Assembly: GCF_954871325.1 (NCBI RefSeq)
Contig: NC_088775.1
Location: forward strand, 52,925,561 to 52,989,560
Direction of reading: 5' to 3'
Length of the DNA stretch: 64,000 nucleotides
From: Gordionus sp. m RMFG-2023
Taxonomy: Eukaryota > Nematomorpha > Gordioida > Chordodea > Parachordodidae
The notes below the pieces were generated by a model. That model did not search any database. It was not told the origin of the DNA and saw nothing but the letters and a program-made list of their open reading frames with translations. The translations under genes were made by a program, and so were the position numbers. This document shows positions 36,749 to 49,389 of this stretch, piece after piece; the first letter of the stretch is position 1; every line of letters begins with the position of its first letter.

Positions 36749-39700
36749 CAGGGTTGCCATGTCTCCCCCCATCAGCGGGAGACTTCCGCAATTTTTTAAT
36801 TTACACGCAGACATTTCTCTCCCGCAAAACTACCACAATTGGAAATCTCCAGCAAAAATCTACCGCAATTTTTTAAGTTCTCCTGCAATTTTTTTTTTAG
36901 TATTTTAACATTTTTAATATGTAAATAATAATTTTGAGAGACATTAATTGATTATTTTTATATTTTTAAAATAATTTTAAGTATTTATTCGAAAAACATG
37001 CCTAGTTTGTAAATTTCTTTCTATCCTGTTTTATTTTTATCCAATAATAAATCAACATCATTTCATTCATATAAGTCAGTACAGGGGAGTATATTAACAT
37101 CGATTGCAATACAAAAATATTCTCAAAAATAATAAATAATACAGATGCAACTACATTTGAGGAAATCGTATACATCTATCATGTAGTTCAACATTCACAG
37201 AGCTATATCATCACAATGTGGGTCGAATATTTTTCTCATAATATTTAACGACTCCAATATAAGTGCAAACCTTACTTGTGGCAGAACAAAAATGAGCAAG
37301 GCTATCAAAAGTGTTTTAGTACCTGAATCCTAGAGGTCAATTCTAGACTATTTGAAAGATGGGCATCCATATGCAATTCTAACAGATGCATCTAATAAGA
37401 GAAATATTAAAACATTTCCCTCGATCCTTCGCTATTTCAACAAGATTAAGAACATTTCAATAAAACTGTTAAGATTTTTTCCTCAGATAGTGAAAAATCC
37501 AACGATGTAGCTAACCACATAATGTTAAATATAGCTGATTCAGGGTTATCAATGATTTGCATGTCAGCTTTCTGCGCTGATAATGCCTCTGTAAATTTTG
37601 GCAAAAACCTAAGTTACCGATTTGAGGCAGCACAATAATGAATTAATACCAATTGGCTGTATATGCCATATATTACATTATTCTTGCAAGAAGGCAATGA
37701 ATATACTATCTGAGGATGTCGAATTAATTGTGATGAAATGTTTTAACGAATTTAAATCAACTAAAAGAGTTAAAAAATTAAAAGAGTTGATGGTGGTCTG
37801 AATTGGAATGGTGTGAGTTGTTGTGATATATACCTATCAGGTGGTTGTCATAATACCTGTCATCGATAGAATTTTAAAATTTTACAAACCTTAAAAAAAA
37901 TACTTCTTAAATAGAGATTTTAAAAGCTGTCCTAAAATTTTGAAAAATTTTTTCGAGTATGAAATGGCAGAAGTATATTTGGGATTTGTTTCACATGTAG
38001 GAAATCTACATAATGCAATTAATATTCCTTTGGAATCAGAATATTCTTTATTAAAAAAAGATTCACAAAATCATGCTACAGCTCTGTTCATCTCTACAGT
38101 TAAAAATTGATAATAAATTTTATGGCGCTATTGCTAAAAATATATTAAAATAATAAAACTCTAATTAATACATTTTTAAATGAAGCAGATATTTTTATTG
38201 ACAATTAGAATTTACAATCAAAATTTGATTTTAATAACTCTATTAACAAATGTATAAATATTATGACATTTGAACAACCATCAATTGATGGTTTTTATAA
38301 TTTAATAAATATATTAAAAATACCGAAAGACATTGATTTCTTGTTTGCGGAGATAAATACTCAAAGTTAGATGGTCTAAAAGCAGATGAGAAATGAGTAG
38401 AATTTTTTCGTAATAACGATAAATCTCCATGCTTGGAAAAAATATGCGAGTATGTCTTTTCCTTACCTCATTCTAAAGCCTTATCTGAGCGCATTTTTAG
38501 CCCGATGAGGACTGCCTGGAAAAAGGAGAGAAATCGGATTGCTTTAACAACATTAGAGGCCGAGCAAATATATAATATGTCATGCCAGGAATTTTATAAA
38601 TATCTCAATAACGACGGTAAACATTTAGTTCTATTATTTAAATCTCAAATAAAATATAATTAAGTTTTAGAATGGCGCCATAAAATTATTATCAATTTTT
38701 AACTGTAAAGATGAACACATCTGCAGCATAATTTTGTGAATCTTTGTTAAGATTCTTCTGATTGAAACTACTCATTAACAGCATGTAGTAGATATCCTAC
38801 TGTGAAATCATTCCTAAAAATACCTCTGCCATTCATTATTGAAAAATAATCTTTATTTAAGAAATATTTTTTTAAAGATTTATAAAATTTTAAAATTCTA
38901 TATGGCGGGTATTAGGAACATATCGCAACCAACATTGTGCAGACTCAATTCTGTAAATACTCTCTGTTTTTACCAAATTCACTGAGGCATTATCAGATCA
39001 GAAAGATGACATGCAATTTATTGATAATCTCTAATTTGCTCTATTTACCATTATATGGTTAGGTTAGCTATGTCTTTGGATTTTTCACTATTTGAGGGGA
39101 AAAAATTTAATAGTTTTATTGAAACGACCTTAATTTTGTTAAACTAGCGGAGGAAAAATATTTCCCTTACTAGATGCATCTGTTAGAATTGCATATGTAT
39201 GCCCATTTTTCAAATCGTCAAGAATTGACCTCCTGGATTTAGGTCCTAAAGCATTGGTGATAGCCTTGCTCATTTTTGTTCTACAATTATAGTTTTCATT
39301 TATATTAGAGTCGTTAAATAATATGAGGAAATTTACCAACATTGTGATGATAAGTATCTCTGTTACTACAAGATAAGTGATTACCATTGCCGCAATTGTA
39401 GTTGCATCTGTATTATTTGTTATTTTTGGAGTACCTTATTATGTATTTAAACTAGATACGTGATAATTAAGCGCCTATCCCTATAATGTTATACACACAC
39501 GATAGATTTCCAATTGCGGTCGTTTTGCGGGACATTCGCATAAAATATATTTTTAATTGTAAAATTAAAATCGTTTTTTTTATAAAATTTTTTCTTGTTT
39601 ACCTTTTATATTTAAAAAAAATCGTTGGTTTTTTTTATAAATTAATATTTTAATAAATCAAGATGTTATTTTATTTTGACCGACCTTGTATTATAAACTA

Positions 39701-39857
39701 ATTTTAAAAGATAATAGACGAATAATAAAATCAATTCAAAATCCCGGCCGAAGGCCGGCACTTTTGCAATTTTTATATTTCTACCGCAATTTTCATATTT
39801 CTCCCGCATAATATCAAATTTCTCCCGCAATTTGAAAATTTTGACCTGGCAACTCTG
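36749..39857. mobile_element. hAT transposon with large internal inverted duplication, 3.1 kb
   Basis: The ends CAGGGTTGCCA and (inverted) CAGAGTTGCCA carry subterminal TCTCCCGCAATTT repeats at both ends. The flanks GTAGAGAA and TTAGAATA match at only five of eight positions, an eroded TSD at best. Inside, about 37095-38140 is repeated inverted at about 38665-39440 around a ~520-base centre that encodes the dimerisation domain. It is inserted in the right inverted repeat of transposon copy 2. Confidence 0.8.
37250..38663 (+). pseudogene. hAT transposase relic with inverted partial copy
   Basis: The plus strand has MSKAIKSVL, then HPYAILTDASNKRNIK (first catalytic segment) at about 37290-37410, then CICHILHYSCKKAMN near 37650. 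The C-terminal dimerisation domain at 38433-38663 reads YVFSLPHSKALSERIFSPMR. The first region occurs again on the minus strand at 39387-39139 (MSKAITNALGPKSRRSILDD, AILTDASSKGN), so the N-terminal half has been copied in inverted orientation. Many stops and frame changes are present; it is dead. Confidence 0.75.
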
Positions 39858-40248
39858 TTAGAATAAGAAAATATTAAATTCAAAAAAATTTGGAAAGCGA
39901 AACACCTAGAATTTTTATGTTTAAAATTTATAACGTAAATAAAAACCGCAACAATATTATATTAAAAAAATCCTTAATATTTAATAAAAGGCCTTTAATA
40001 GAGTTACAAAATGACATATAACTTATATTTTTAAAATCATTATTTTTTAATTTATCTCTTTTAAAATCGTATTTTTCGAAAAAAGGTCATTTTTGGCACT
40101 TTTGACCATTGATATCTCAGGAACTATGACTAGCTAAAATTTTAGATTTGATGCTTTCTAATGATATTTTCTCAGTATGAAAAATTTATCGAAATTAAAA
40201 AGGTCGGGCCGAAAAGTTATCGATTTGGTATGGAATTACTCCGATATC

Positions 40249-40310
40249 AATTTAATATTGGAAATATCAGATCGGATCGTCCTCCAAAAAGTGGTATCGG
40301 TACACCCCTA
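40249..40310. mobile_element. Right-end fragment of the TAGGGGTGTACCGATA element
   Basis: It reads CCGATATCAATTTAATAT.. to GGTATCGGTACACCCCTA, about 62 bases matching the right end of the intact element at 42917-43615. Copy 2 of the long-TIR transposon abuts it, so that copy lies in or next to such an element. Confidence 0.75.
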
Positions 40311-42430
40311 CATAAAATAATAGATTTAAATACAATTTGATAAATATAATTTTTCTATAAAACTTGTTAAAGTCATAGGATGATTTTAATGAAGAAAATT
40401 GGAACAATATCAATGAGGGGTAATCTTCAATCCATTTCGTTAAACATGAAGCTATTAATTCTAAGGTATGATGTCTTTTCTCCAGATAATATGAATGATC
40501 TTTTAATATAGGGAGTGCATAATAAATAATATACTTATTTAAAAAATTATTAAATCTATATTATATTATCGTTGCAATGTAAGTAAGAAGGTAAATTGTG
40601 CTAAATGCCTGCAAGACAGGTCCAAAGTTCTTAAATTGTATCTCATTAGGTAGATTTCTATATTCATTTCTTTAAAAATATTAAATTTTTATAGCAGATT
40701 TTAATGACCTCTAATTTAATCAAAATAATTAAATAGCTGCCCCCTCCAAGTTATATATAATAGCTTTTTAAAGAATATCTAGTAAAATTATTAAAAGCTA
40801 TTTCAAAAAAGTAGTGTTAATTTCTGAATAAATAGTAATATTTTGTAATAATTAGGAAAAAAAAAATTAAATTTTTTTATTAGCAACTCAATAAATATTA
40901 GAGACCTGCTGGCCAAAACATTTTAAAATAAACATGCAGGGTCTAAAAATATTTTAATTTTTAATGAATATATCTAATTTTAGTATACATCAGCTATGAT
41001 TAAACCCAGACCTGTGTCCCGCTGGGTAAAACCAGTGATCGTGTAAAATTTTTAAAATGCTATTTAATTTTATATTAAATTTTGAATAGGGTCATTCTGT
41101 AGCAATCCTATCACGACCAGGCCAAGGTTAATATAATCTATATCTGGGCAAAATTTTAGCCTCTAGCTTTAAGATTTTTGGAGATATCTAAGGCCAAGGG
41201 ATAAGAAATCAACTTTTTTGGGAATGTTTGTAATAATTAAATTAATGATTGATTTTAAATAATGCAATTATATATAATAAATCTAGTATCAAAATAAAGC
41301 CTATATTTATTTTTAGAAAATGAAAGTAAAAAATTAATTTTTTAAAATCCACACAAAGAAAATTGGACATCACAGATTTTTATAAAATTTTACATAAACA
41401 TTACCTACCATTCTATGAGTATATAGCCAACTCCTGAGCCATTTTCTGGCTGATTCATTAAGCCAGATTAAGTCTGAGTCAATATTTATATTTTTGTTCT
41501 AAAATAGGCTAGAAAAAATCTTCAATAACATTTAAATGAAAGAATAAACAATACTATACAGCAAAGAAATACAAAGATTGGATCCAAACGGTCAAAAGTT
41601 TTATTTTCTAACTTAAGAGTATTCACGATAATGTGGACCGCAAGGCAAATGATTCATTCCATCCTAATATATTAAAAATATTGGAGAAAATGAAGTATAC
41701 AAGCACTCCCAGGCATTGTTCTTAAAGAAGAAGTCTCTATTTTGACCCCAATATGACATACTATCAAGATGATAAATTTGTTTATATTATAACTCTTGAC
41801 ATATTCGATCTTTTTTAAAAAAAATTGTATATAATAAATAAAATATTTCATCCTATCTTACCCTGAATTCATGATGGATCAATCAGCTGGATCGATCGCA
41901 GCGATTTTCATTCATAGTGCAAATCTATTTTATTAATTCAAAATGGTATCCATCATCAAATTATTATTTTTATACAAAATGATCTTGAAGATAATATTAA
42001 ACCCTCTTAAGGTGAAATTTTATAATTATATGAGAATGACCAAAGTATTTATTAATTCTATTTTATCTTTAATTCTATATTATATAGGAAACTTATATAC
42101 ATTCTAAAACATGTAAAATCATTTTATATACAACAGCCACAAATTTTATTAAATATCCTATAACCATTAAAGAAAACCTCGTTTCTCTTAAGTAATAATA
42201 AAGTACTTTATTATTTAAATAAATTTTTTATCTAAGTATTTAACCACTGACTGTAGGTATCCTACTTTACCCTATTCCTTCAAAATGTGGGTTTCAAATC
42301 TAAAAATTATTGAAAAACATGCCTATCTATATGGCAAACCTTAGTAAGTATTCATATGCCACCAATTACTCTCATTGACTTTGTGAGATTAGTAAAGGTG
42401 TAATATATTGTATATTATATTTATGTATAT
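40311..42430. other. AT-rich spacer with one small MITE-like end
   Basis: A short GAGACCTGCTGGCC..GCAGGGTCTA inverted arrangement at about 40900-40950 resembles the ends of the 25.2 kb MITE. Otherwise no gene was recognised, although missing 3' exons of the INTS15-like gene could be hidden here. Confidence 0.4.
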
Positions 42431-42434
42431 TATT

Positions 42435-42530
42435 ATTAAAAAGGAGTTTGAAATAAAGTGGAATTTACCTAACTGTGTTGGTAGTATTGATGGAAAATAC
42501 TTATTGCAAAATTTAATAGAAATTTATCAT
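42435..42530 (+). pseudogene. PIF/Harbinger transposase scrap
   Basis: The plus strand reads KWNLPNCVGSIDGKYL. WxxPxCxGxIDGKH/Y is the signature around the first catalytic Asp of Harbinger (DDE_4/HARBI1-like) transposases. Only about 30 residues survive, with no terminal repeats nearby. Confidence 0.65.
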
Positions 42531-42916
42531 GCTTATATTTATTCAAAAATCCTATATTATAGAAAAATATTATGTTTATAAATATATTTTTTATAAATTA
42601 AATATATTTAAATATCTTATTTTGTATTTTATATATTTTTTAATAAAAATAAATTTACTATTAATATAATCTAAACTCATTATAAAATATATATATGTTG
42701 AAATATGCCACTAAAAAAGCTATATAGTATATAATTTTATTTTTAAAAAAGCAAATAAGGTAGCAATATTTATGAAAATAGATTTTATTTCAAATATAAA
42801 TATATATATAAAATATCTCTTTCAAAATATATACAAAATTTAATTAAAGACATTTACTATATTCAGTTTTTTTATTTTTAAAAATCTAGTATTCTTTCCT
42901 CTTCTAATTTTATAAG

Positions 42917-43615
42917 TAGGGATGTACCGATATTTTATATAGGATCGGATCGGGCCGATATTTCGCTCATTTTAAAATATCGGTTATCGGCAAATATTAT
43001 AAAATTTTCCGATCCGATATAAAATGGCGCTTTTAACAAAATTTTAAAAAAATCTAAAAAACCATTTATTTTTATAAATAAAATCGAAATACATTTTTAT
43101 GTTTAATTTTTTTAATAGAAATAATTAGTTAATAAACATTCTGCAACATAGTTATTTTTTTTCGCATTCTGTTTAAATAAGTGTTCATTAATCTCTTCAG
43201 TATCTGTTTTTAGTGATGCTAGTGATATTAACAGTCCCATCACTGCCGACATATCTCTGATATAAAAAGAAATCTTCGATATATTAATTTTAAATATTAA
43301 TTTCAAATTTCATAATATATTTTTTTATTACTAATTATGTAAATAGATTAATGTTATTACTTTTTATATAAATAATAGCAATTGAATTGAATATAAACTA
43401 TAACTGACCATTATAATATATTTAAATGACATATGTTATGGTATAGTAAAATTATAGATGTTGTACTAATAAAAAGTATATTAAAAATTAAACCCGGTAT
43501 CTTTGCAGAATACAAAATTAGATATGATATCGGATCGGTTATCGGCCGATATCAATTTAATATCTGAAATATCGGATCGGATCGGCCTCCAAAAAGTGGT
43601 ATCGGTACACCCCTA
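42917..43615. mobile_element. hAT-type non-autonomous element, 699 bases, perfect 8-base TSD
   Basis: The ends TAGGGATGTACCGATA and (inverted) TAGGGGTGTACCGATA are flanked by TTTATAAG at 42909-42916 and 43616-43623. Subterminal ATCGGATCGG and GGCCGATAT repeats are present. The minus frame 43306-43112 has no family I recognise. Confidence 0.92.
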
Positions 43616-43654
43616 TTTATAAGTGTTTTAAATTCATCTATTTTAAATATTTTT

Positions 43655-45773
43655 ATAAAGCAAATAAACATAAATTACTAATGTCATTAAACTTTCTCTT
43701 AGGAGATTTATAATATGAACCACGAGATTCATCAGAAGATATAGATCCTTCAATATAAATAATATATTTTTAGACATTATTAATTACCAAACACAGTACT
43801 AAGCTTAATTAATGCAGGACTTTTATGAATTATATCATTCAATGTATTTCACTATCAATGAGATCATCTAAATAATAATAACAATGAGATCAGCTTAAAT
43901 AAATACATTATCAATTCGAATGCTATATTTTACATTCATTTATCTCCCTTTTCCCTGTTATTTCATTGACACCTCTGTTAAATCTAGTGATATAAATTCT
44001 CCTTCCTTGTATAATGAGGGCTTTTGTAATTTAAATGATAATTTTATCTTGATTCGTAGGTTTGATATCTTTAAAGAAAGTCAAAAATTGAGTAATTTTA
44101 TATTTTATTTTAAAAATGTAAAATATTTTGTGCTACATTCACCAAAGGCGATATTTAATGAAACAATATTCAAAATCGCGACAACAAATACAACATGATT
44201 TGTGTATTTAAAAAATCGAGGCAACTAGCATTTGCGAGTCAAATCGCGTGATAGGTAACTATGAATACAATATGATATTTACTGTATTTTGTATTTATCG
44301 CGTCTAAATCGCAATCGTGCCACTACGAATTCAGGGTTAATAAGCATTTAATTTTGCATCGCATTGCAAAATTAAAAACCATCATTATTTTTGATTTTGG
44401 ATAGTTTATTTACAATATAAAAATATTACTAAATCCAATGGGTAATTACTATATTATGCATTTATTTATGAACATTTATTGTTTTAAATATAGTTATTTT
44501 AAGGTATTAATAAACATAATGTTGTCCAATTTTAACACATTCCTTTTTTGCAAATGAATTTTGAGCATGAACATATTCATGTTTGCTAATGATTGAATAT
44601 TGTAAACAAATTCATTTTGGAAAATTTTTATAGCACTTGCTTAAAATGTGCGAAAAAAATCCTAACTGGGAACCAAACTAAGAATCCAAGCTGGGTAAGG
44701 CTTAAAAATATTATTATTTTTAATATCTAGGCTAGCCTAGAATTTTAACCTCTACAGGTCTCTAATAAATATCTATCTAATACTACTATGTTTAAATATT
44801 ATTACATACATTTCCACATGCAAAGAAGTATAACATCAGCAATAAGGTGAGCACAAAAAGATGCACATAGATCTGGTAACTGTTTAATAAGGTAGTTTTC
44901 ACTATAAATGTTGAACACAAAAAACTCCTCAATCAGTTTTTGCGATAAAATGCTGAATAGCTTACGATCTGTTATATTTTTCTAAATATAAATATGGTAT
45001 AAAAAAATAAGTCTTCAAAATTATTTTAAAAAAATTAGTGATAAAATGTTATGGATATTATAAATATTTTTAATAATGTTGGTATATCAAACTTGTAGCC
45101 AATGAGATGTAAAATAAAGAAGCTGATTGGAATGGAAAGTTATAGCCATACATAAAATCTGTGACAAGACTCTCATATGATAAGGTTCTCTGCCAATTTT
45201 TCCAAAAATGAGATCAAAAGCCATTTGTTTTAATTTCAATTTTTCAGATTTATATTTTATCAAATGATTGTAATAGATGTATGATTGTTCATACATAGAG
45301 AATAGAGGTTCAATTTTCTTACTGGTTTTGTTTATTGGCCTAATATTTTGATTCTTCCCAGGTTCATGGTTAAAATATTTAGATAACTTTATTTTTGGAG
45401 AATTAGCAAAGTAGGTATATAGTAATTCAATCAATTTAAGCTCCTTGGTAGAATTTAATACCTATTTTTTAATAGATTTAAAAATTTTAGGCTAACAAAG
45501 AGTAAATATTTTTAAAATGTTAATATGTTTATATACCGTTAATTTATTTCCTCGGACACCATGTTTCTGAGAAAATAATATGTCTTTTAAAAACAAAATA
45601 TCAGGTTCATTCTCATTTAATCGCCTTTTTTTTAATAAACGACTGGAACCTTTTTCTTCTTTTAAAATTTTTATGACATATACAAGATATAAATCTATCT
45701 CTTTTAAAGATTCTTCGACGTTTGCGGGGAATTCTAATTTCTCAAGCCGATAAAATTTTTCTTCAAAATTCAT
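43655..45773 (-). CDS. INTS15: Probable Integrator subunit 15 (C7orf26-like), 5' exons
   Basis: Three exons join in frame. Exon 1 is 45773-45537 (ATG start, 79 codons, donor GTATAT). Exon 2 is 45461-45093 (acceptor AAAAAATAG, donor GTTTGA, 123 codons). Exon 3 is 44981-44810 (acceptor TTATATTTAG, donor GTATGT). The introns are 75 and 111 bases, both phase 0. The 259 residues resemble INTS15: FLKDILF, then LNSTKELKLIELLYTYF; HMRVLSQILCMA with TSHWLQ; and LIKQLPDLCASFCAHLI. They match the human pattern LNSLQELQLLEIMCNYF / AASWLQ / LKQ....FCCQFI recalled from memory. Known INTS15 belongs to the nuclear Integrator complex that cleaves nascent snRNA and other Pol II transcripts. A possible exon 4 (43867-43788, DLIDSEIH then IIHKSPALIKLSTVFG) needs one frame shift; a possible exon 5 begins at 43747. 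The remaining C-terminal exons were not found. Confidence 0.65.
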
Positions 45774-46710
45774 AAAATTTAGAATATGTTGAATATTTCT
45801 AAAATCATATGTGTGACGTTATTTAGACAATGACAGCTCTCAGTTTACAATTTGGATTACCACTATAAATCTTATCTTTTACTTAGAAAATTATTTCCTA
45901 TGACTTATAATTCTGCAAATATTATTAAAGAAAATAATAGATATAAAATTTATTAAAATTCTCTTGGTACTAAATTTTTCCACCATACGTGGCAGATAAG
46001 GGTTTTTCCTGGTCTTCTATACTAGTGAACTAAAAATAATTTTAAACATAAAGTCAAATTGTTATATTCAGCGCCCGGTTTACTGGTTCCACAACCTGTG
46101 GAAGGGAAGGAATACTGAACAATTATTCTGAATATATTTTGTCATTTATTATATTATGCATACAAAATAAACTAGCATATAAATAATTAAAACAATACAA
46201 GACATTTCTAAAAAAAATAATTTTTAATACAAAATTTATTTATTACAGTATAAAATATTTTCGGATATAAAAAAAATTTTGCTTCTAGAGAATTACAGTT
46301 GATAAAAAGGTTAAATTTCATACATATGCCTCAATTTAATGGTTTTTAAAAACATAATATAATATAATTCTTAGCAACTTATTTAACAACAAAAGGTCAT
46401 GAAACTAATATAACTCTCTGTTACCAATTTAGAAAATGTTTTATATAATGGACTAATAAGGAAAAATTTATAGGCCTAACCAAATCAACAATTCTTGAAG
46501 AAGAGATTATAAACGTCCAATTCAAATCATAAAACTATATGGTGGTTAGAGCTTCCTCTTAGATGATATGATGGAACTAGATTAGTAATGGAGAAAATTA
46601 TTGGGAGATATTAAATTTTTAAAAGATTAACTTCCATTTTTAATAATATATAAACGACTACACAAGTTGACCATTATTGTTTATCTAAAATATGCAATCA
46701 TATGCTCTCA
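45774..46710. other. Upstream region of the INTS15-like gene, no feature fixed
   Basis: AT-rich. Too uniform to call a promoter; no ORF or repeat recognised. Confidence 0.4.
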
Positions 46711-46711
46711 G

Positions 46712-46885
46712 CAGTAGTGTTGTTAAATTGCCGGGTCGGGTCAGCTTGGCCGAAAATCCAGCATGGCTTGAGCCGAAAAAACGACCCTAAACCCGAGCCA
46801 ACCGATTTAGCCATAGATCAGACCCGATCCGACCCAATGCGGCTTGCTGGGTTGGCTAACTGGGTTAAAAAATATATATATTGAA
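46712..46885. mobile_element. hAT terminus, CAGTAGTGTTGTTAAATT type, GC-rich subterminus
   Basis: CAGTAGTGTTGTTAAATT is followed by CCGGGTCGGGTC, GGCTTGAGCCG and CCCGAGCCAACC blocks. The facing terminus was not identified; the satellite at 46.9-49.1 kb may be this element's interior. Confidence 0.6.
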
Positions 46886-46889
46886 AATT

Positions 46890-49110
46890 AAACCAGTTTA
46901 TTTTAATCCGGGTTCAATGTTTTTGATATTAGAAAGATGTTCAAAAATCTTTGGTTCTAGTAATAAATTGGCACTGTTATTATATCTTATTCCACGAGAT
47001 AAAAATAAATTGTAAAATTTTTTTAAAACATATCTTAAGCCTAGTTAAAAGTTTTAGATACTAGAAAGATGTTCCTATGTTCCTAAACCTTTTGGTCTTG
47101 TAATAAATGGACACTGCTGTTATAATTTAATCCGTGAGGAATATATTTAAGAATTTTTTTTAAGGCGTTGTTTTAATCCTAGTTAAATGTTAATGATATT
47201 AGGAGGATGTTCTAAAACCTTTGAGTCTAGCAATTAATTGGCACTGCCATTATATTTTGCTCCACAAACAAAAAATAAATTGTGATAATTTTAAAAAAAT
47301 TTATCTTAAGCCTAGTAAAGGTTTTTGATACTAAAGATGTTCTTAAACCTTTGGGTCTTGTAATAAATAGGCATTGCTATTATATTTTGCTCCACAAGGA
47401 AAAAATAGATTGTAAAAATTTTTTAAAATTTATCTTTAGACTAATTAAAAGTTTTTGATACTAGAACGATGTTCTTAAACCTTTGGGTCTTGTCATAAAT
47501 TAACACGCTGTTATATTTTACTCCATGAGGAAAATTTACGATTTTTTTTAAGACGTTGTTTTAAACCTAGTTAATTGTTTATGATATTAGGAAGATGTTC
47601 TAAAACCTTTGGATCTAGTATTTGCATTGCCATTATATTTTACGTTATAATTTACTCCATGAAGAATTTTTTTAAGACGTTGTTTTAAGCCTCGTTAAAT
47701 GTTAATGATATTAGGAGGATGTTCTAAAACCTTTGAAAATAAATTGTGAAAATTTTTAAAAAATTTATCTTAAGCCTAGTTAAAAGTTTTTGATATTAGA
47801 ACGATGTTCTTATCTTGTAATAAATTTGCACTGCCATTATATTTTACCACGGGGAAAAAATAAATGCGAAAATTTTTAAAAATATATTTTAGGAGTAGTT
47901 TAAGGTTTTTGATACTATGAAGATGTTCTTAAACCTATGGGTCTTGTAATAAATTGGCACTGCTGTTATATTTTACCCACGAGGAAAAAAATTTATGAAT
48001 TTTTTTAAGACATTATTATAAACCTTTAGAAATGTTTGTGATATTATAAAGATGTTCCAAAACTTAGGGTCTAGTAATTAATTGGCACTTCCATTAGATT
48101 TTACTCCATGAGGAACTAAATTATAAATTTTTCTAAAATTTTTATCTTAAACTTAGATTAAAGTATAGGATACTAAAAAATGTTCAAGAACTTTTGGATC
48201 TAGTAATAAATTGGCATTGCCATTTTATTTTACCTAAGGAGAAAAAAAATTATGAAATATTTATTAAATTTTGTTTTAAGCCAAGTTAAGTATTTTACAA
48301 TAAGATGTTCAAAACTTCTGGGTCTAGTAATAAATTGGCACCAGCATTTTAAATTACTCCACGAGGGAAAATTAATTATGAATTTTTTTTTAAATTATGT
48401 TTTATAATTAAAAGTTTTTGATACTAAAAAATGTTCAAAAATCTTTGGTTCTAGTAATAAATTGGCACTGCCCTAATATTTTATCCCACGAGCAAAAATA
48501 AATTATCTGGAAAAGATAAATTATATAATTTTAAAAAAAATTATTTTAAGCCTAGTTAAATGTTTGTACTATAAAGATGTTCTAAAACATCTGAATTCAC
48601 AAAGAAATTTCTAGTGCTAATATTATTTAACCCCCGCGTAAAATATAAAATTATATATTTATGTTTTGAATAAGGTTCATATAGTATTAACATACTGCTA
48701 TTCTGATTCACTCCACGAGGAATGTTAAAATATAAATATTTTTATAAATTTGTTATGAAACTAGTTAAAAGTTATTTATACTATTAATTTTTTTTTTAAC
48801 CTTTGATTTCATAAAGAGATTCCCATTGACATTATTTTTTATAATTCCCTACGTTAAAATTTAGAAATATTAAAAAATATATATTTATGTTTTGAACCCA
48901 ATAGTAAGTTTGGGTCTAATAATAAGTTGTCGCTATCATTCTATTTAATCCACGAGATAATTAAAGATTTAAAAAATTTTACAAACTTTGTTTTGTGCCT
49001 AATTAAAAGTTTTTGATATTAGAAAAATGTTCCAAGGCCCTAGTGTCTAGAATAAATTAATATTGCATTTTTTTTAACTTGAATCTAGTTTAAATTTTTT
49101 GGCAATAGAA
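46890..49110. repeat. Satellite array, ~128-base unit, about 16 copies
   Basis: The motif GGTCTWGTAATAAATTGGCA recurs near 46952, 47090, 47212, 47352, 47480, 47605, 47815, 47937, 48064, 48192, 48320 and 48440, then more diverged to about 49050. Each unit also holds a TTTTGATACTARAAAGATGTTC block and a CCACGAGGAAAAAT block. Units vary from about 118 to 140 bases by indels and diverge towards the right. Confidence 0.9.
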
Positions 49111-49389
49111 ATGAGTAGTATATCATTTGAAACTTTTAAGGATTGGTATTGGAAAAGAAAAGACTGGGGAAGTTGATAGGTCATTAAAATTTAAGTCATT
49201 TGGATATATTAATTTAGTAAAATGATCTTAAATCGTCCATCTATATGCTAATATTTTGAAATATTTAACTATTACAAATTTTTTATATCAAATTTGGAAA
49301 ATGTTTGTAAGACAAATAATTTTAGCAAAATTTGAACTATCGTAATTTGTGATTTATACAAAAATTGTTGGTGAATTTTACAAACATAT

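Larger units (their letters stand above)
34325..40248. mobile_element. Long-TIR transposon copy 2, chimeric and interrupted
   Basis: 34325-34930 is one arm of the foldback family (compare 26085-26735). From about 34960 it becomes the body of the long-TIR transposon, joined where both read AATTCAAAC-like sequence. The gene follows to 36420. The right terminal inverted repeat runs 36530-36748, is interrupted by the hAT at 36749-39857, and resumes 39858 to about 40248, ending GGTATGGAATTACTCC. This copy has the complete right inverted repeat but no proper left terminus, and its N-terminal coding region is missing. Confidence 0.8.

Noticed and set aside
43920-44198. An independent 92-residue gene on the plus strand
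   Set aside because: No family resemblance, and it lies in the third intron of the INTS15-like gene on the opposite strand.
46702-46884. A 60-residue ORF
   Set aside because: It overlaps the GC-rich subterminal region of a hAT end, which gives open frames by base composition.
46890-49110. A CRISPR-like array
   Set aside because: Units are ~128 bases, diverged throughout and lack a constant short repeat with unique spacers; it is a satellite in eukaryotic DNA.
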